Source: Eubacteriaceae bacterium (GTDB taxonomy: Bacteria > Bacillota > Clostridia > Lachnospirales > Lachnospiraceae). Taken from it: a stretch of DNA of 54,989 nucleotides. The DNA is taken from NCBI GenBank assembly GCA_910574915.1, contig CAJTCR010000034.1:1-54989 (forward strand), in the 5' to 3' direction. Under the pieces are notes generated by a model, which worked only from the letters and a program-made list of their open reading frames with translations, ran no database searches and was not told where the DNA came from. Position 1 is the first letter of the stretch, and every line of letters begins with the position of its first letter. Below, piece by piece: positions 42,649 to 52,335 of the stretch. The position numbers and the translations under genes were made by a program.

Positions 42649-44274
42649 TCATATGATTTCATAGATAGCTGCTTCATAGGGACGCAATTTCATCTGTTCC
42701 AGCCGGGTTTCGGAATCCTGTTCATAATTAGACAGGAGCGCCCTGCCTTTCCCAGGGTAACCAAAACATACCGGCTCCTCATAAAAATTACCTGCCACCA
42801 GCCACTTTTTTCCCTCCCATTCCCTTGTATATGCGAAAACATGTGTATCCTCCGGGCAGAGCAGTTCAAAAGATCCATAAATCAATATCGGTTCTTCTTT
42901 TCGGAGCCTGATCAGTTTTTTATAATAATAGAAAATGGAATTCTGATCCTTTAATGCCCCTTCCGCATTGATTTTTATATAGTTGGGATTTACCCTGCAC
43001 CATGGTGTTCCTTCCGTAAATCCTGCACTTGGGCTGCTGTCCCACTGCATGGGTGTTCTTGCATTATCCCTTGACTTAGTGCAGAGGGATTTCATGATTT
43101 CTTCTTCGGGATATCCCATCTGCTTCCGTTCCCGGTACATATTGACAGACTCTACATCAAAAAAATCCTCAATACCTGAAAACGGATAGTTAGTCATCCC
43201 TATTTCTTCGCCCTGATAAATATAAGGCGTCCCCTTCATACCATGAAGTATCGTTGCCAGCATCTTTGCCGACTCCACCCGGTACTCTTTATCGTTTCCC
43301 CATCTGGAAACGATTCTTGGAAGGTCATGACTGTTCCAGAAAAGGCTGTTCCATCCTTTCCCCTCCAATGCCTTCTGCCATTTCGCAAACGCCTGTTTTA
43401 ACTGTTTCAATTCGAGGGGCTTTAAATCCCACTTCTGTTCTCCTGGAACCTGATCCAGCAGCATCTGCTCAAACTGAAAAATCATATCCAGTTCCTTCCG
43501 CTTCGGATCAGAATATAAACTTCCATTCTCAATATCTGCTCCCCAGCATTCTCCTACAGTCATCAGGTTTTTATTCCCAAATGTCTCCCTGTTCATTTCC
43601 TGGAGGTATTCGTGCAGCCTCGGTCCGTTTTCTTTTATCTCCTGGTCCGGGATTTTTCCAATGACGTCAATCACATCCATTCGGAAACCTCCAACACCCA
43701 TATCAATCCAGAAATTCATCATTTTCCAGATTTCTTTGCGCATCGCTGCATTTTCCCAGTTGAGATCTGGCTGCTTTTTATGATAAAAGTGCAGATAATA
43801 CTCCCCCGTTTCTTCTGCGTATTCCCATGCATTACCGCCAAAGCAGGATTCCAGTTCGTTAGGCGGACTGCCTTTTTCCCCTTCTCTCCAGATATAATAG
43901 TCCCTGTATGGACTGTCCTTCGATTTTTTTGCCTCCACAAACCACGGATGCTCATCAGAAGTATGGTTCACAACAAGATCCATAATAATCCTAATACCAC
44001 AATTTTCACATTCTCGGATTAGAGTTTTCATATCCTCCATCGAGCCGTACTCCGGTGATATTCCATAATAATCGGATATATCATAGCCATTATCCGCATT
44101 GGGAGAGGCATAGACCGGACTGAGCCATATCACGTCGATCCCCAGTTCCTTCAGATACCACAATTTGGAGCGGATACCGTTAATATCGCCGATTCCATCG
44201 CCATTGCTGTCACAGAAGCTTCGTGGATATATCTGATATACAACACTGTTTTTCCACCACTTTTCTTTCACCAT
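42649..44274 (-). CDS. treA: GH13 alpha-glucosidase, probably phosphotrehalase
   Basis: A 541-residue cytosolic GH13 enzyme. It opens WWKNSVVYQIYPRSFCDSNG; catalytic regions are GGFRMDVIDVI (nucleophile aspartate), LMTVGECWG (acid/base glutamate) and NSHDLPR (transition-state aspartate). Phosphotrehalases, oligo-1,6-glucosidases and sucrose isomerases are close relatives. The neighbouring TreP-type PTS gene favours cleavage of trehalose-6-phosphate to glucose and glucose-6-phosphate. ATG 44274 has GAGGTG eight bases upstream; a GTG three codons earlier is the alternative. First gene of the operon, divergent from an AraC regulator. Confidence 0.88.
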   Translation of the reverse strand: MVKEKWWKNSVVYQIYPRSFCDSNGDGIGDINGIRSKLWYLKELGIDVIWLSPVYASPNADNGYDISDYYGISPEYGSMEDMKTLIRECENCGIRIIMDLVVNHTSDEHPWFVEAKKSKDSPYRDYYIWREGEKGSPPNELESCFGGNAWEYAEETGEYYLHFYHKKQPDLNWENAAMRKEIWKMMNFWIDMGVGGFRMDVIDVIGKIPDQEIKENGPRLHEYLQEMNRETFGNKNLMTVGECWGADIENGSLYSDPKRKELDMIFQFEQMLLDQVPGEQKWDLKPLELKQLKQAFAKWQKALEGKGWNSLFWNSHDLPRIVSRWGNDKEYRVESAKMLATILHGMKGTPYIYQGEEIGMTNYPFSGIEDFFDVESVNMYRERKQMGYPEEEIMKSLCTKSRDNARTPMQWDSSPSAGFTEGTPWCRVNPNYIKINAEGALKDQNSIFYYYKKLIRLRKEEPILIYGSFELLCPEDTHVFAYTREWEGKKWLVAGNFYEEPVCFGYPGKGRALLSNYEQDSETRLEQMKLRPYEAAIYEII

Positions 44275-44390
44275 TCTTTTCACCTCGCTTGTTTTTCTTT
44301 GGTGATTTTAGTATACTGGAAAAGAAGCCTGATTGCTTGCATAATTTTACTCAATAATAACACAAATTTACGATTTAGGAGTTGATAGAC

Positions 44391-45263
44391 ATGTCACGAG
44401 CTTATCATGAAGATAAAACCCACGGTACTTCTGTTTTTCCTTTACAGGTATATTCTCACCATGACAAAGACGGATTTTATTTTGTATCACAGCACTGGCA
44501 CGAAGAACTGGAATGGGTATATGCAGAATATGGAATTCTTAATTTGACGATCCACGGGAAATCCCTTGTCTTGCACCCAGGGGAATTCTGTTTTATCAAT
44601 TCCGGTGAACTGCATGAAATTAAATCCGTGGGCGAGTCCCTGCACCATGCCGTTGTCTTTAATCCCAGCTTTTTAGACTTTTCATTGTATGATGCCTGCC
44701 AGCATAATTTTATCCGGCCGATTACCAACGGAACACTGCTGTTTCCAACCTTCTGCTCCACGCTTTCACCCGAAGACCATAGACAAGTCCTGCTCCATAT
44801 GCAGGAGATTATAAAACTTTACCACACATTGCCCACCTGTGCCCTTTTAAGCATTAAGCTCCACATATTACACATGGTCGAATTATTCTTTCAGGCGGAT
44901 TATTTTAATAAGAATACGTTATCGACAAAAGGAAAGGACTCCTTAAACAAATTAAAACAAGTGATTGAATATATTCACATCAATTACCCAGATTCAATCT
45001 CTTTGCAGACATTGTCTGAAATATGCTTTATGAGTCCTAATTATTTCTGCCACTACTTTAAACAGGAAATTGGAAAGACACCGATCAGTTTTATCAATGA
45101 ATATAGAATAGAAAAAGCCTGTGAAATGCTGTCAGAATCAGAAGCGCCGATTTCTCATATCGCACTTTCTGTTGGATTTGATAATTTTAGTTACTTTATA
45201 CGAAAGTTTCGGGAATATAAAGGGGTTGCACCGAATAAGTACCGTTCTCTCTGCTTGAAATAA
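44391..45263 (+). CDS. AraC-family transcriptional regulator
   Basis: A 290-residue activator. The N-terminal half is a cupin-type sensor (HWHEELEWVYAEYGILNLTI, then HPGEFCFINSGELHEIKSVG). The C-terminal 100 residues hold two helix-turn-helix units: SLQTLSEICFMSPNYFCHYF and ISHIALSVGFDNFSYFIRKF. It is divergent from treA with 116 bases between, so it most likely controls the trehalose operon in response to a sugar. ATG 44391 has AGGAG nine bases upstream; a TTG at 44382 is too close to the site. Confidence 0.9.
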   Translation: MSRAYHEDKTHGTSVFPLQVYSHHDKDGFYFVSQHWHEELEWVYAEYGILNLTIHGKSLVLHPGEFCFINSGELHEIKSVGESLHHAVVFNPSFLDFSLYDACQHNFIRPITNGTLLFPTFCSTLSPEDHRQVLLHMQEIIKLYHTLPTCALLSIKLHILHMVELFFQADYFNKNTLSTKGKDSLNKLKQVIEYIHINYPDSISLQTLSEICFMSPNYFCHYFKQEIGKTPISFINEYRIEKACEMLSESEAPISHIALSVGFDNFSYFIRKFREYKGVAPNKYRSLCLK

Positions 45264-45270
45264 TATAAAG

Positions 45271-45313
45271 TCTGGCTGTGCCGTTTCTAATTTCTAAATC
45301 ATACACAGCCAGA
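45271..45313 (+). terminator. Hairpin after the AraC gene, possible terminator
   Basis: TCTGGCTGTG and CACAGCCAGA form a perfect ten-pair stem with a 23-base loop, eight bases after the stop. There is no good T run on either strand, so termination is uncertain. The gap from 45314 to 45440 shows no gene. Confidence 0.45.
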
Positions 45314-45440
45314 TCCCATATTTTACAACTCCTGTTTCTGCTGGTGTTATCTGTCCTTGCCACGACAGCCTGTTCCTTGTATGAATGGCATTGACAAAAT
45401 TGGTTTTCGTTATACACCAATCAACAGCATCAATGAAACC

Positions 45441-46652
45441 TTACGCCATTTTCACAACAAGCGTTATATGGAAGCATTCATCACGAATATCCGCATATAC
45501 CTCCCCCTTCATAAGCCCCATTAGCCTTTTGCATATGAAAAGCCCAAGCCCGTTGCCCTGCACCCTGTCCGCATTATTTCCACGATGAAAGCTCTCAAAT
45601 ATCTGCGGCAGTTCTTTCGCTTCAAGAGTACAGCCCGTATTTGATACCGTGATAAGCTCGCAGTCGTCCATTTTATCAAAGCTAATCTCAATTCGTCTGC
45701 CGTCACCGTATTTAATCGCATTTTCGATCAGATTTTGCAGACACTCTGCAAGACGGTCGGGATCGCAGGAAAGAATACAGTCATCATATTTTAGAATCGC
45801 AAGCTCCGTTCCCGACATGGCAAGCTGGGGAGCATATCTCGCATCTATCCTCGTGATGACAACGCTTAAGAAAGCCTCTCCCTGTGTAACCTCAAAGTTC
45901 ATAAAGTCCTCGCTTGCCGCCTTTGTGATCTCGCTGACAAAACGCTCTATCTCATCTGCACGGGTATTGATACTCTCAGCGGCAGCACGCCGTTTTCCCT
46001 CGTCCTTGTATAATCCCCTGGCAAGTGCCCTTGCATTGAGCTTGATAGCCGACAAAGGGGTTTTTATGTCATGGGAAAGGGAGAGCAGCAGGAGTTTTTT
46101 ATCCTTTTGCATCGTAATCTCTTTTTTGCGGCTGTTTTCGATGCTCTCACGCAAGAGGTTCACGCCCCATGTGAATTCACCGAAAAAACGGCTTTTTTCT
46201 TCGGATATCGGCACGGCAAGATTGCCCTTTGCAAGCTCCTTAGGAACATTACTCAGCCTATTGAAAGGTACGATGATATGTCTGCGGATATAATACAAAA
46301 GGCCTGCCAGCAGCAGGAACAGCACACCTAATACGCAGTTTACCGCAGCAATGCCATATTGTCTGTTCCCGACGGTATATTCAACGCGATAAAGCGTTTC
46401 GCCCGCTTCTATAATAAGATAATGCTCATCGGAAAGGTAGATGTCGTCACCCGTAAACACACCTGTAATGTGGGGGTATTTTTCAATGTCATAACTGCCC
46501 GTCTGCGCTATCTCACCCGCAAGCCGCCTGGCTTCAACACGATAAATCCCTTCCCTATGATCTTTCGATCGCACGAGATATATGTTCAATACCGCCGTCA
46601 GTAAAAGAAATACGGCCATCACTGCGATACACAGTTTTTTGTAAGCTTTCAT
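45441..46652 (-). CDS. Sensor histidine kinase of an FtsX-type ABC operon
   Basis: A 403-residue kinase. Helices lie at residues 8-26 (LCIAVMAVFLLLTAVLNIYL) and near 100-122 (AAVNCVLGVLFLLLAGLLYYI), with a small extracellular domain of about 70 residues between and a HAMP after (HIIVPFNRLSNVPKELAKGN). The histidine is in LSLSHDIKTPLSAIKLNARA; the N box is LIENAIKYGDG and the G box GNGLGLFICKRL. It overlaps the regulator stop by four bases and is the last of four genes. Confidence 0.9.
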   Translation of the reverse strand: MKAYKKLCIAVMAVFLLLTAVLNIYLVRSKDHREGIYRVEARRLAGEIAQTGSYDIEKYPHITGVFTGDDIYLSDEHYLIIEAGETLYRVEYTVGNRQYGIAAVNCVLGVLFLLLAGLLYYIRRHIIVPFNRLSNVPKELAKGNLAVPISEEKSRFFGEFTWGVNLLRESIENSRKKEITMQKDKKLLLLSLSHDIKTPLSAIKLNARALARGLYKDEGKRRAAAESINTRADEIERFVSEITKAASEDFMNFEVTQGEAFLSVVITRIDARYAPQLAMSGTELAILKYDDCILSCDPDRLAECLQNLIENAIKYGDGRRIEISFDKMDDCELITVSNTGCTLEAKELPQIFESFHRGNNADRVQGNGLGLFICKRLMGLMKGEVYADIRDECFHITLVVKMA

Positions 46653-47311
46653 ACAAACTTATACCCCACGCCCCAGATCGTAAGCAAACGCTTTGCATTC
46701 TTAGGATCATCACCGAGTTTTTGGCGAATGCGGTTGATATGAACATGAAGCGTTTGCATCTGCGAATCGCTGTCGCTGCCCCAGACAGTGCCAAACAGGT
46801 ACTCTTTTTTTAGCACTTTGCCTTGATTTTCAACCAAAAGCGCCAGCAAATCAAACTCTTTTGAGGGCAGTTCCACGGGCTTTGCGTCAATAACCGCAGT
46901 TTTATCCGCAAGGTTGAGTGTCACACCATCCGCCGATAATATATCATGCTGATACCGCCGTTTGAATATACCCTTAATTTTAGCAATAAGAACATCTATA
47001 TCATAGGGCTTTTCAATATAATCATCAGCGCCAAGGTCATAGCCGTTCAACTTATCTTCCCTGCCCGTTCTTGAACTGACAATCAATATAGGAGTATCTG
47101 TGTTTTCCCGGAGTTTTGAACATATCGCAAAGCCGTTCATATCGGGAAGATTGATATCAAGCACCACAAGCCTCGCACCATATCGTTCAAAAAGATGTAC
47201 GGCACGTTCTCCGCTGTTCACGCTTGATACGACATATCCTTCCTCACGCAGGAAGTCGGTCAGCAAGTCTGCCAGTTCCTTATCGTCCTCCACTATCAGA
47301 ATATCGGTCAT
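46649..47311 (-). CDS. OmpR-family response regulator
   Basis: A 220-residue regulator. LIVEDDKELADLL begins the receiver; the phosphoacceptor is in LVVLDINLPDMNGFAI and the lysine in DDYIEKPYDID. The winged helix ends MQTLHVHINRIRQKL and IWGVGYKFV. ATG 47311 has GGTGGTG upstream; the frame starts 12 codons earlier, inside the ATPase end. A TTAA-type direct repeat at 50573, before the permease, is a candidate target. Confidence 0.92.
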   Translation of the reverse strand: MTDILIVEDDKELADLLTDFLREEGYVVSSVNSGERAVHLFERYGARLVVLDINLPDMNGFAICSKLRENTDTPILIVSSRTGREDKLNGYDLGADDYIEKPYDIDVLIAKIKGIFKRRYQHDILSADGVTLNLADKTAVIDAKPVELPSKEFDLLALLVENQGKVLKKEYLFGTVWGSDSDSQMQTLHVHINRIRQKLGDDPKNAKRLLTIWGVGYKFV

Positions 47312-47343
47312 AAAATCACCACCCGCAAGTATTGTTTCAAGTA

Positions 47344-48111
47344 TCACCAGCCCTGTTCCATAAGCCAGTTATTCAGTTCTCTTTCGCGGTCACGGAACTC
47401 ATTATCACCGCCGCCAAAATGTCCCATTTCTTTTTCGCCAACGATACCGCCGTCTACAATGTAAAGCACCCTGCTGCACTTGGCGGCAACCTTTGAATCG
47501 TGGGTCACGCACATGACCGTCGTACCGTCACGGTTGAGGGACAGCAGCTCGTTCATGACCTCGTCAGAGCTTGCACGGTTCAATGCGCCTGTGGGCTCAT
47601 CGGCGAAGATCATCCTGGGATTGTTTATCATGCTGCGGCAGATGCAGGCTCTCTGAAGCTGTCCGCCGGACACCTCGTTGATGTCATTGCCGCCCACCTC
47701 ATCAATGCCGAGCCTGCGCATAAGCGCCCTGCCGCGCTCATCGGTCTGCCTGCGGCTCGACCTGTTCTTTTTTGATTGTGCCGCGGGGAGGATTATGTTG
47801 TCCAGAACGGTGAGGTTTTTCAGCATATACATCTGTTGAAAGATAAATCCCATTTCATCAAGACGCACATCGGCAAGCTCCCTTTCTCCCATTGCGGTAA
47901 TATTTTTTCCGCAGAACAAGACTTCCCCCGATGTGATGCCGTCCATACCAGACACGGTGTAAAGCAGGGTGGATTTGCCCGAACCAGAGGGTCCCATAAC
48001 TGCTGTCATTTCGCCCTCGGAAACGGTGAAATTTACGTTTTTCAGAACATTGTTCTGACGTTTGTTTACTAAGTAGGTTTTGCAGAGGTTCTTTACTTCT
48101 AAAATATTCAT
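47344..48111 (-). CDS. ABC transporter ATP-binding protein (MacB/LolD type)
   Basis: A 255-residue ATPase. Walker A is GPSGSGKST, the Q-loop MGFIFQQMYML, signature EVSGGQLQRACICRSM, Walker B MIFADEPTGALN and switch histidine CVTHDSKVA. This is the type that works with FtsX-like permeases such as the one directly upstream (15-base gap). The C-terminus has an extra acidic/basic tail (HFGGGDNEFRDRERELNNWL). Probably peptide sensing or resistance together with the two-component pair. Confidence 0.93.
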   Translation of the reverse strand: MNILEVKNLCKTYLVNKRQNNVLKNVNFTVSEGEMTAVMGPSGSGKSTLLYTVSGMDGITSGEVLFCGKNITAMGERELADVRLDEMGFIFQQMYMLKNLTVLDNIILPAAQSKKNRSSRRQTDERGRALMRRLGIDEVGGNDINEVSGGQLQRACICRSMINNPRMIFADEPTGALNRASSDEVMNELLSLNRDGTTVMCVTHDSKVAAKCSRVLYIVDGGIVGEKEMGHFGGGDNEFRDRERELNNWLMEQGW

Positions 48112-48125
48112 AATAAGCTCCTTTC

Positions 48126-50513
48126 TTACTCGATACTTGCCGTATCGGAGGATTTGATTTTTTTGGTGTAGAGTGAGGTCAAAAATGCGCTGACGGCAGT
48201 GGCGGTAAGAACGATAACGGGGAATACTGCGTATATCTCCACAGAGTTCTGCATATATTCTACGCCCATTTCAAGCCCCATCGTCCTGAAAATAGGGTCG
48301 AAGCAAAGCTTTGTAAGGGGCATACCCAAAAGCTCCGCAAGAAGTACAGCCGTCGCCGCAGCGATGAAAAATCTTAACGTGTACTGCCCGTATATTTTGG
48401 CGTTCCTGATACCTATGGCTTTCATAAGGGCGATCTCTGCCTGCTCCTTTGCGATAAAGGAACGTTCCATAAGCACGGTGATAAGCGCGGCTAAAATTAC
48501 CGTAAGGACGGCGGACATTTTTTTAACCGCGTCTATGGCGTCGCCGACTCCGGTGGTGTCCTTTACGTCTTCGCTCGCTGTTTTAACGCTTGAAAACTTA
48601 GGGTAAAGCTCCTTAATCTTTTCAATTCTGTGTAATACTTCCTCATCGTCGGGGTCGTCGGTAAATTTTATCTGTGTACTAGGGGAGCCGTTTGCTGCGA
48701 TATAGTTGATATCGCAGTCGGTATGAACCCTTACAGATATGCCCTGATTGACCATTGCCTGATACAGTGCGGTTATGATGAACTCCTCTGTTTCGCCCGT
48801 CGGGTAGGACACAGTAACGGTATCGCCTATCTCCGCCTTAAGCTGTTTTGCCAAAAGGGTCGTCACTGCAATTTCGTCGCTGTTTTGGGGAGGAGTACCC
48901 TCTAAATATTCGTACATATCCATTGTTGTTCCCGTACCCTGAAGTATAGCTGTCTTGCTTTCCTGTTCGCCGTATCTTATCATCGTATAAATATAATATT
49001 CCGTCATACATTCCGCGGGCATACCGTTTTCCACAAGGGTCTGCTCCATGTCCTCAAGATATTTTTCAACCTTTTCATGTCCGTCCTCGGCCATAAACTT
49101 CATAGCCTCATCGCCGATGTCCGTAACGGCGTGGCAGTCCGCCTGCCCAAAATATTTCAGCAGCTTTCCGCTTTTAAGAGATGCCGTGACATTGGAAAGC
49201 ATTATCAGCAGCGACATACATAGAAAAAACGTTAAGGTAATGACAGCGTAGCGTTTGGGACTGCTTACAATATCGTTTGCAGCAAGGAAAACCGTCGTGC
49301 CAAGCCGCGATCTTCCAAGGCTCATAACGCCCTTTTTGTGGAAGCGTTCCCCCGTCTGCCCGTTCCTTACAGCGTCGATCGGGGACATTTTTCCCACCCT
49401 GCCCGTGCATCTGAGACAGAACAGGAGAATCACAGCCGCTGTCAGAACCGTGCAGGCAATGTTTACAAATCCGTTATTGCTGCTGTCTATTATAATAGAC
49501 TCCGAGGAATAATTTATAAGCATTTTCCCGAATGGGTAGCTGAGTATCAAGCCGAGTGCCGCGCCGACAACGGAAATGGCAAAGTATTTTGTAAGATACA
49601 GTCCCCGAATTTTTATGTTCCGTATGCCTATGGCTTTCATAACGCCTATCTCGCGGAATTCTTCGGAGAGGGTAAAGGCTATGGTGAACCGCAGTACCGC
49701 AAAGGATATGATGATAAGAATAAGGCTCACCGCAAGGATAAGACCCAAGATTATCATGTTAAAAATATAGGCTTGACCCAGTGTATCCGTGCCACTCGCA
49801 AAGGTAAAGCTGTCGGATATATCCGCTATCTGGGACAGGGTCTTGTCAAGATTGGCGGTGTGTATGTATAAGAATTTCCCGCCGTACATATTTTTCATCG
49901 TTTCGTCGGACATATATTCGTCAAATTCCTCGCCGTTCATGATAAACTTTTTAATGCCCATCAATTCCGTGCCGCAGACAGCGTCCCTGAAACTGCCCGC
50001 AAAGGTAAATTCGTGGCTTACGCCCTCTATTTCGACAGTAATTTTGTCGCCGACCTTAAGTCCCATGTTTTTCACCGTGAAACGGGAGACGTAGATTTTT
50101 CCTTTCGGTACACTTTTAAGAATACTTCCGTCGTCCAGAAAATAATTTATTCCCATATTTCTGTCGCTCTGTAATACTAATTTCTGATTGAGATTGGAAG
50201 CGTTAAGCGGTTCGCCGATCCGCGTAATATTTGACTGGGACATTGAGACGAACTCCTCGATACGGAACTCGTCTATCGCAGAGGCGTTTTCAAGCGTTTT
50301 GCAAATGTCCTTGTCTGAGGATTTGTTTTCGCTCATCGCGAAGTAATTGGGCACGTCCGCCATTTCAAAATAGCTGTCCAGTGCGGTCGTCACGGTCAAG
50401 ATGTTACTCACACCGGAGGACACGAACATCGACGCGAGTATAATAAATACCAGCAGTATCACGTTCATCGCCCTTTTGCGTTTAAGATCTTTTTTCAGTA
50501 CTTTCCAGAACAT
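48126..50513 (-). CDS. FtsX-type ABC transporter permease
   Basis: A 795-residue permease with two FtsX units. The first helix is VILLVFIILASMFVSSGVSN; an extracellular domain precedes three helices (for example YIFNMIILGLILAVSLILII and FAISVVGAALGLILSYPFG), and a second set begins near RYAVITLTFFLCMSLLIML and ends VIVLTATAVSAFLTSLYT. EFREIGVMKAIGIRNIKIRG and AEIALMKAIGIRNAKIYGQY are the paired coupling segments typical of the family. First gene of an operon with ATPase, regulator and kinase. The substrate is likely an antimicrobial peptide, by analogy with such modules. Confidence 0.92.
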   Translation of the reverse strand: MFWKVLKKDLKRKRAMNVILLVFIILASMFVSSGVSNILTVTTALDSYFEMADVPNYFAMSENKSSDKDICKTLENASAIDEFRIEEFVSMSQSNITRIGEPLNASNLNQKLVLQSDRNMGINYFLDDGSILKSVPKGKIYVSRFTVKNMGLKVGDKITVEIEGVSHEFTFAGSFRDAVCGTELMGIKKFIMNGEEFDEYMSDETMKNMYGGKFLYIHTANLDKTLSQIADISDSFTFASGTDTLGQAYIFNMIILGLILAVSLILIIISFAVLRFTIAFTLSEEFREIGVMKAIGIRNIKIRGLYLTKYFAISVVGAALGLILSYPFGKMLINYSSESIIIDSSNNGFVNIACTVLTAAVILLFCLRCTGRVGKMSPIDAVRNGQTGERFHKKGVMSLGRSRLGTTVFLAANDIVSSPKRYAVITLTFFLCMSLLIMLSNVTASLKSGKLLKYFGQADCHAVTDIGDEAMKFMAEDGHEKVEKYLEDMEQTLVENGMPAECMTEYYIYTMIRYGEQESKTAILQGTGTTMDMYEYLEGTPPQNSDEIAVTTLLAKQLKAEIGDTVTVSYPTGETEEFIITALYQAMVNQGISVRVHTDCDINYIAANGSPSTQIKFTDDPDDEEVLHRIEKIKELYPKFSSVKTASEDVKDTTGVGDAIDAVKKMSAVLTVILAALITVLMERSFIAKEQAEIALMKAIGIRNAKIYGQYTLRFFIAAATAVLLAELLGMPLTKLCFDPIFRTMGLEMGVEYMQNSVEIYAVFPVIVLTATAVSAFLTSLYTKKIKSSDTASIE

Positions 50514-50557
50514 AGTGTATACCTCATTTCATGCGTTTTCTTTTATCTATGTTCTAA

Positions 50558-50896
50558 TCATAGCATAGAAATTCTTAACAAGTCTTTAACTTTGGACAGA
50601 ACATTAAAAAGCATAAAAACTGCATGGCAATCTCGGTGGAAGATGTGCCAATGGAAAGCAACATCCCTGTCAAATTTCAGACTGTCGATATTGCCATTCC
50701 TGGTAAAGGATGTCCCTATTATTTCTCTCAAATTTTGAGCGGCTTTTTCCGTTCCGTTTCGGATCGAAATGCCTGTCATAACCGATACCGTTACCAAGAA
50801 CAGCAATAAAAAAAGCGTCAGGCTTTTACCTTTCTTCCTTGCCACATAAAAAAGACTTCCTTTACGCTGTTCAAATCAATTTCTCCTTTCGTATGC
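50558..50896 (-). pseudogene. N-terminal remnant of a second FtsX-type permease
   Basis: The minus strand encodes EQRKGSLFYVARKKGKSLTL, then FLLLFLVTVSVMTGISIRNG and NLREIIGTSFTRNGNIDSLK, the start of an FtsX-type permease, and then loses similarity. A stop interrupts the frame before the first codons, and the remainder of the protein is absent. Its tail forms the promoter region of the intact permease at 50513. Apart from this remnant and a TTAA-type repeat, 50514..50979 holds nothing else I can support. Confidence 0.7.
50573..50590 (-). promoter_or_regulatory. TTAA-type direct repeat before the FtsX operon
   Basis: On the minus strand GTTAAAGACTTGTTAAGA gives two TTAAA/TTAAG units 11 bases apart, followed by a TATGAT -10 candidate. 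The arrangement resembles the TTAAG array at 28351, so an OmpR-type regulator, probably that at 46649, may bind. Confidence 0.4.
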
Positions 50897-50979
50897 CTGT
50901 ATTGACATTCTATATCTCCCATGTGAATGGAGTATTAGTCTAATATAAATGGTGTATGAAAATAGAAAAAGATTACTTG

Positions 50980-52335
50980 TCAATATGGAATTTTGATTAT
51001 AACCTGTGCGCCGCCAGTTTTTTCAGAGTTGCTTAAAATAAGCTGTCCGCCATGTTGGGCTATTATGGAGTTTGCTACATAAAGACCTATACCATAATGC
51101 GATTTGGAATGTCTGCTTTGTTCGTCCATATAAAACTGTTCGGTTGCACGTCTTAACGCTTCGGGAGAAAAACCACTTCCCATATCAGTGATAGAACACA
51201 GGATTGAATGATCTTTTTCATACACTTCAAAAAAAACAGTTTTTCCTTCTGGCGTATATTCTATTGCATTTGAAAGAACATTTGCGAAACTTCTTATCAG
51301 TTGTTCACTGTCTGCAAAGATATATTCCCGATTAAAATTCTCTCTCCATTCCAGATGAATATTTTTTACAGCGCACAAACCTTTTGCCTGTGTATGGATT
51401 TCCTGCAATAAGGAAGATAGTTTTACATTTTCACGGCGAAAAGGAAAATGATCTTTTGCTTTTGTCATGTTAATTAGCGTTTCAACATAATCCTGCATTT
51501 GAACAACACTGCCCTCGATATAGTCCGCACATTCTTTCTGATTATCGGCAAGTATCGTATCATACAGCAACTCCGTATTTCCACGGATAATAGTCAGTGG
51601 TGTTTTCAAATCATGTGCCAAAGCTGAAATCTGTTCCTGCCGTAATTTATCGGCTTGCCATTGTTCGGCAAGCGAATTTTTCAGTGCCTGTTTCAAGTGC
51701 TCCAATGCGGATAAAGCGCGGTCTACTTCAAATATGCCACTGCTTTCAATCTTAAAATCCAAATCCTGCTTCTCAATTTTTTTGGTTACGATAAGCAGTT
51801 TATCAATTTTCCTACCTGTATATTTCCCAAACCAATGAGAAACAAGGAGCAGCAAAACGATAATCTCAATCATTATCAGCCCGATAAGGAGAAAGTCGGA
51901 TGTCGGGCATATTCGTCGAAGCACTGGATTGCTAAATTGTGAAGTCAAACGATAGCGCAAAAGAATGACTTCATTTTCACGTTCAACAATCCGAATACGG
52001 TATGGGTGAACTACATTCTTTCCGTTTGTAACAGCTTTTTCCCAAAAGGTGTTGGCGGTATGTTCTGAAAAAGAACCGTATTGGAATACGCCTGTAGGAG
52101 AATAAACGCCATAATCGCAAAAGCTGGGAATATCGGCTGTTTCAAATAATTTATCTGCCTGTATTTTTTCTGCCGCGTCAGCAATCCTATCCTCAATATT
52201 CATGGCAGAAATAATGACTTCTATATTTATACACAGCATATATAGACCAACATTAACGGCAATAATGAAAAGGATACCTCCAGCAACAGTGAATACATAC
52301 CGCATGAAGATAGAACGTAGTTTTTTTACTCCCAT
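50980..52335 (-). CDS. Sensor histidine kinase, NisK/SpaK-like context
   Basis: A 451-residue kinase. Helices near residues 12-32 (YVFTVAGGILFIIAVNVGLY) and 148-170 (FLLIGLIMIEIIVLLLLVSH) flank an extracellular domain of about 115 residues. The histidine is in SALAHDLKTPLTIIRGNTEL; the N box is NVLSNAIEYTPEG and the G box HYGIGLYVANSI. It overlaps the regulator stop by ten bases. Its place behind MutE/MutG-like permeases fits kinases that sense lantibiotics and turn on immunity. Confidence 0.9.
   Translation of the reverse strand: MGVKKLRSIFMRYVFTVAGGILFIIAVNVGLYMLCINIEVIISAMNIEDRIADAAEKIQADKLFETADIPSFCDYGVYSPTGVFQYGSFSEHTANTFWEKAVTNGKNVVHPYRIRIVERENEVILLRYRLTSQFSNPVLRRICPTSDFLLIGLIMIEIIVLLLLVSHWFGKYTGRKIDKLLIVTKKIEKQDLDFKIESSGIFEVDRALSALEHLKQALKNSLAEQWQADKLRQEQISALAHDLKTPLTIIRGNTELLYDTILADNQKECADYIEGSVVQMQDYVETLINMTKAKDHFPFRRENVKLSSLLQEIHTQAKGLCAVKNIHLEWRENFNREYIFADSEQLIRSFANVLSNAIEYTPEGKTVFFEVYEKDHSILCSITDMGSGFSPEALRRATEQFYMDEQSRHSKSHYGIGLYVANSIIAQHGGQLILSNSEKTGGAQVIIKIPY

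Noticed and set aside
45196..45420. A 74-codon minus-strand frame between the AraC gene and the kinase
   Set aside because: It overlaps the AraC 3' end and a hairpin, has no ribosome site and resembles no family.
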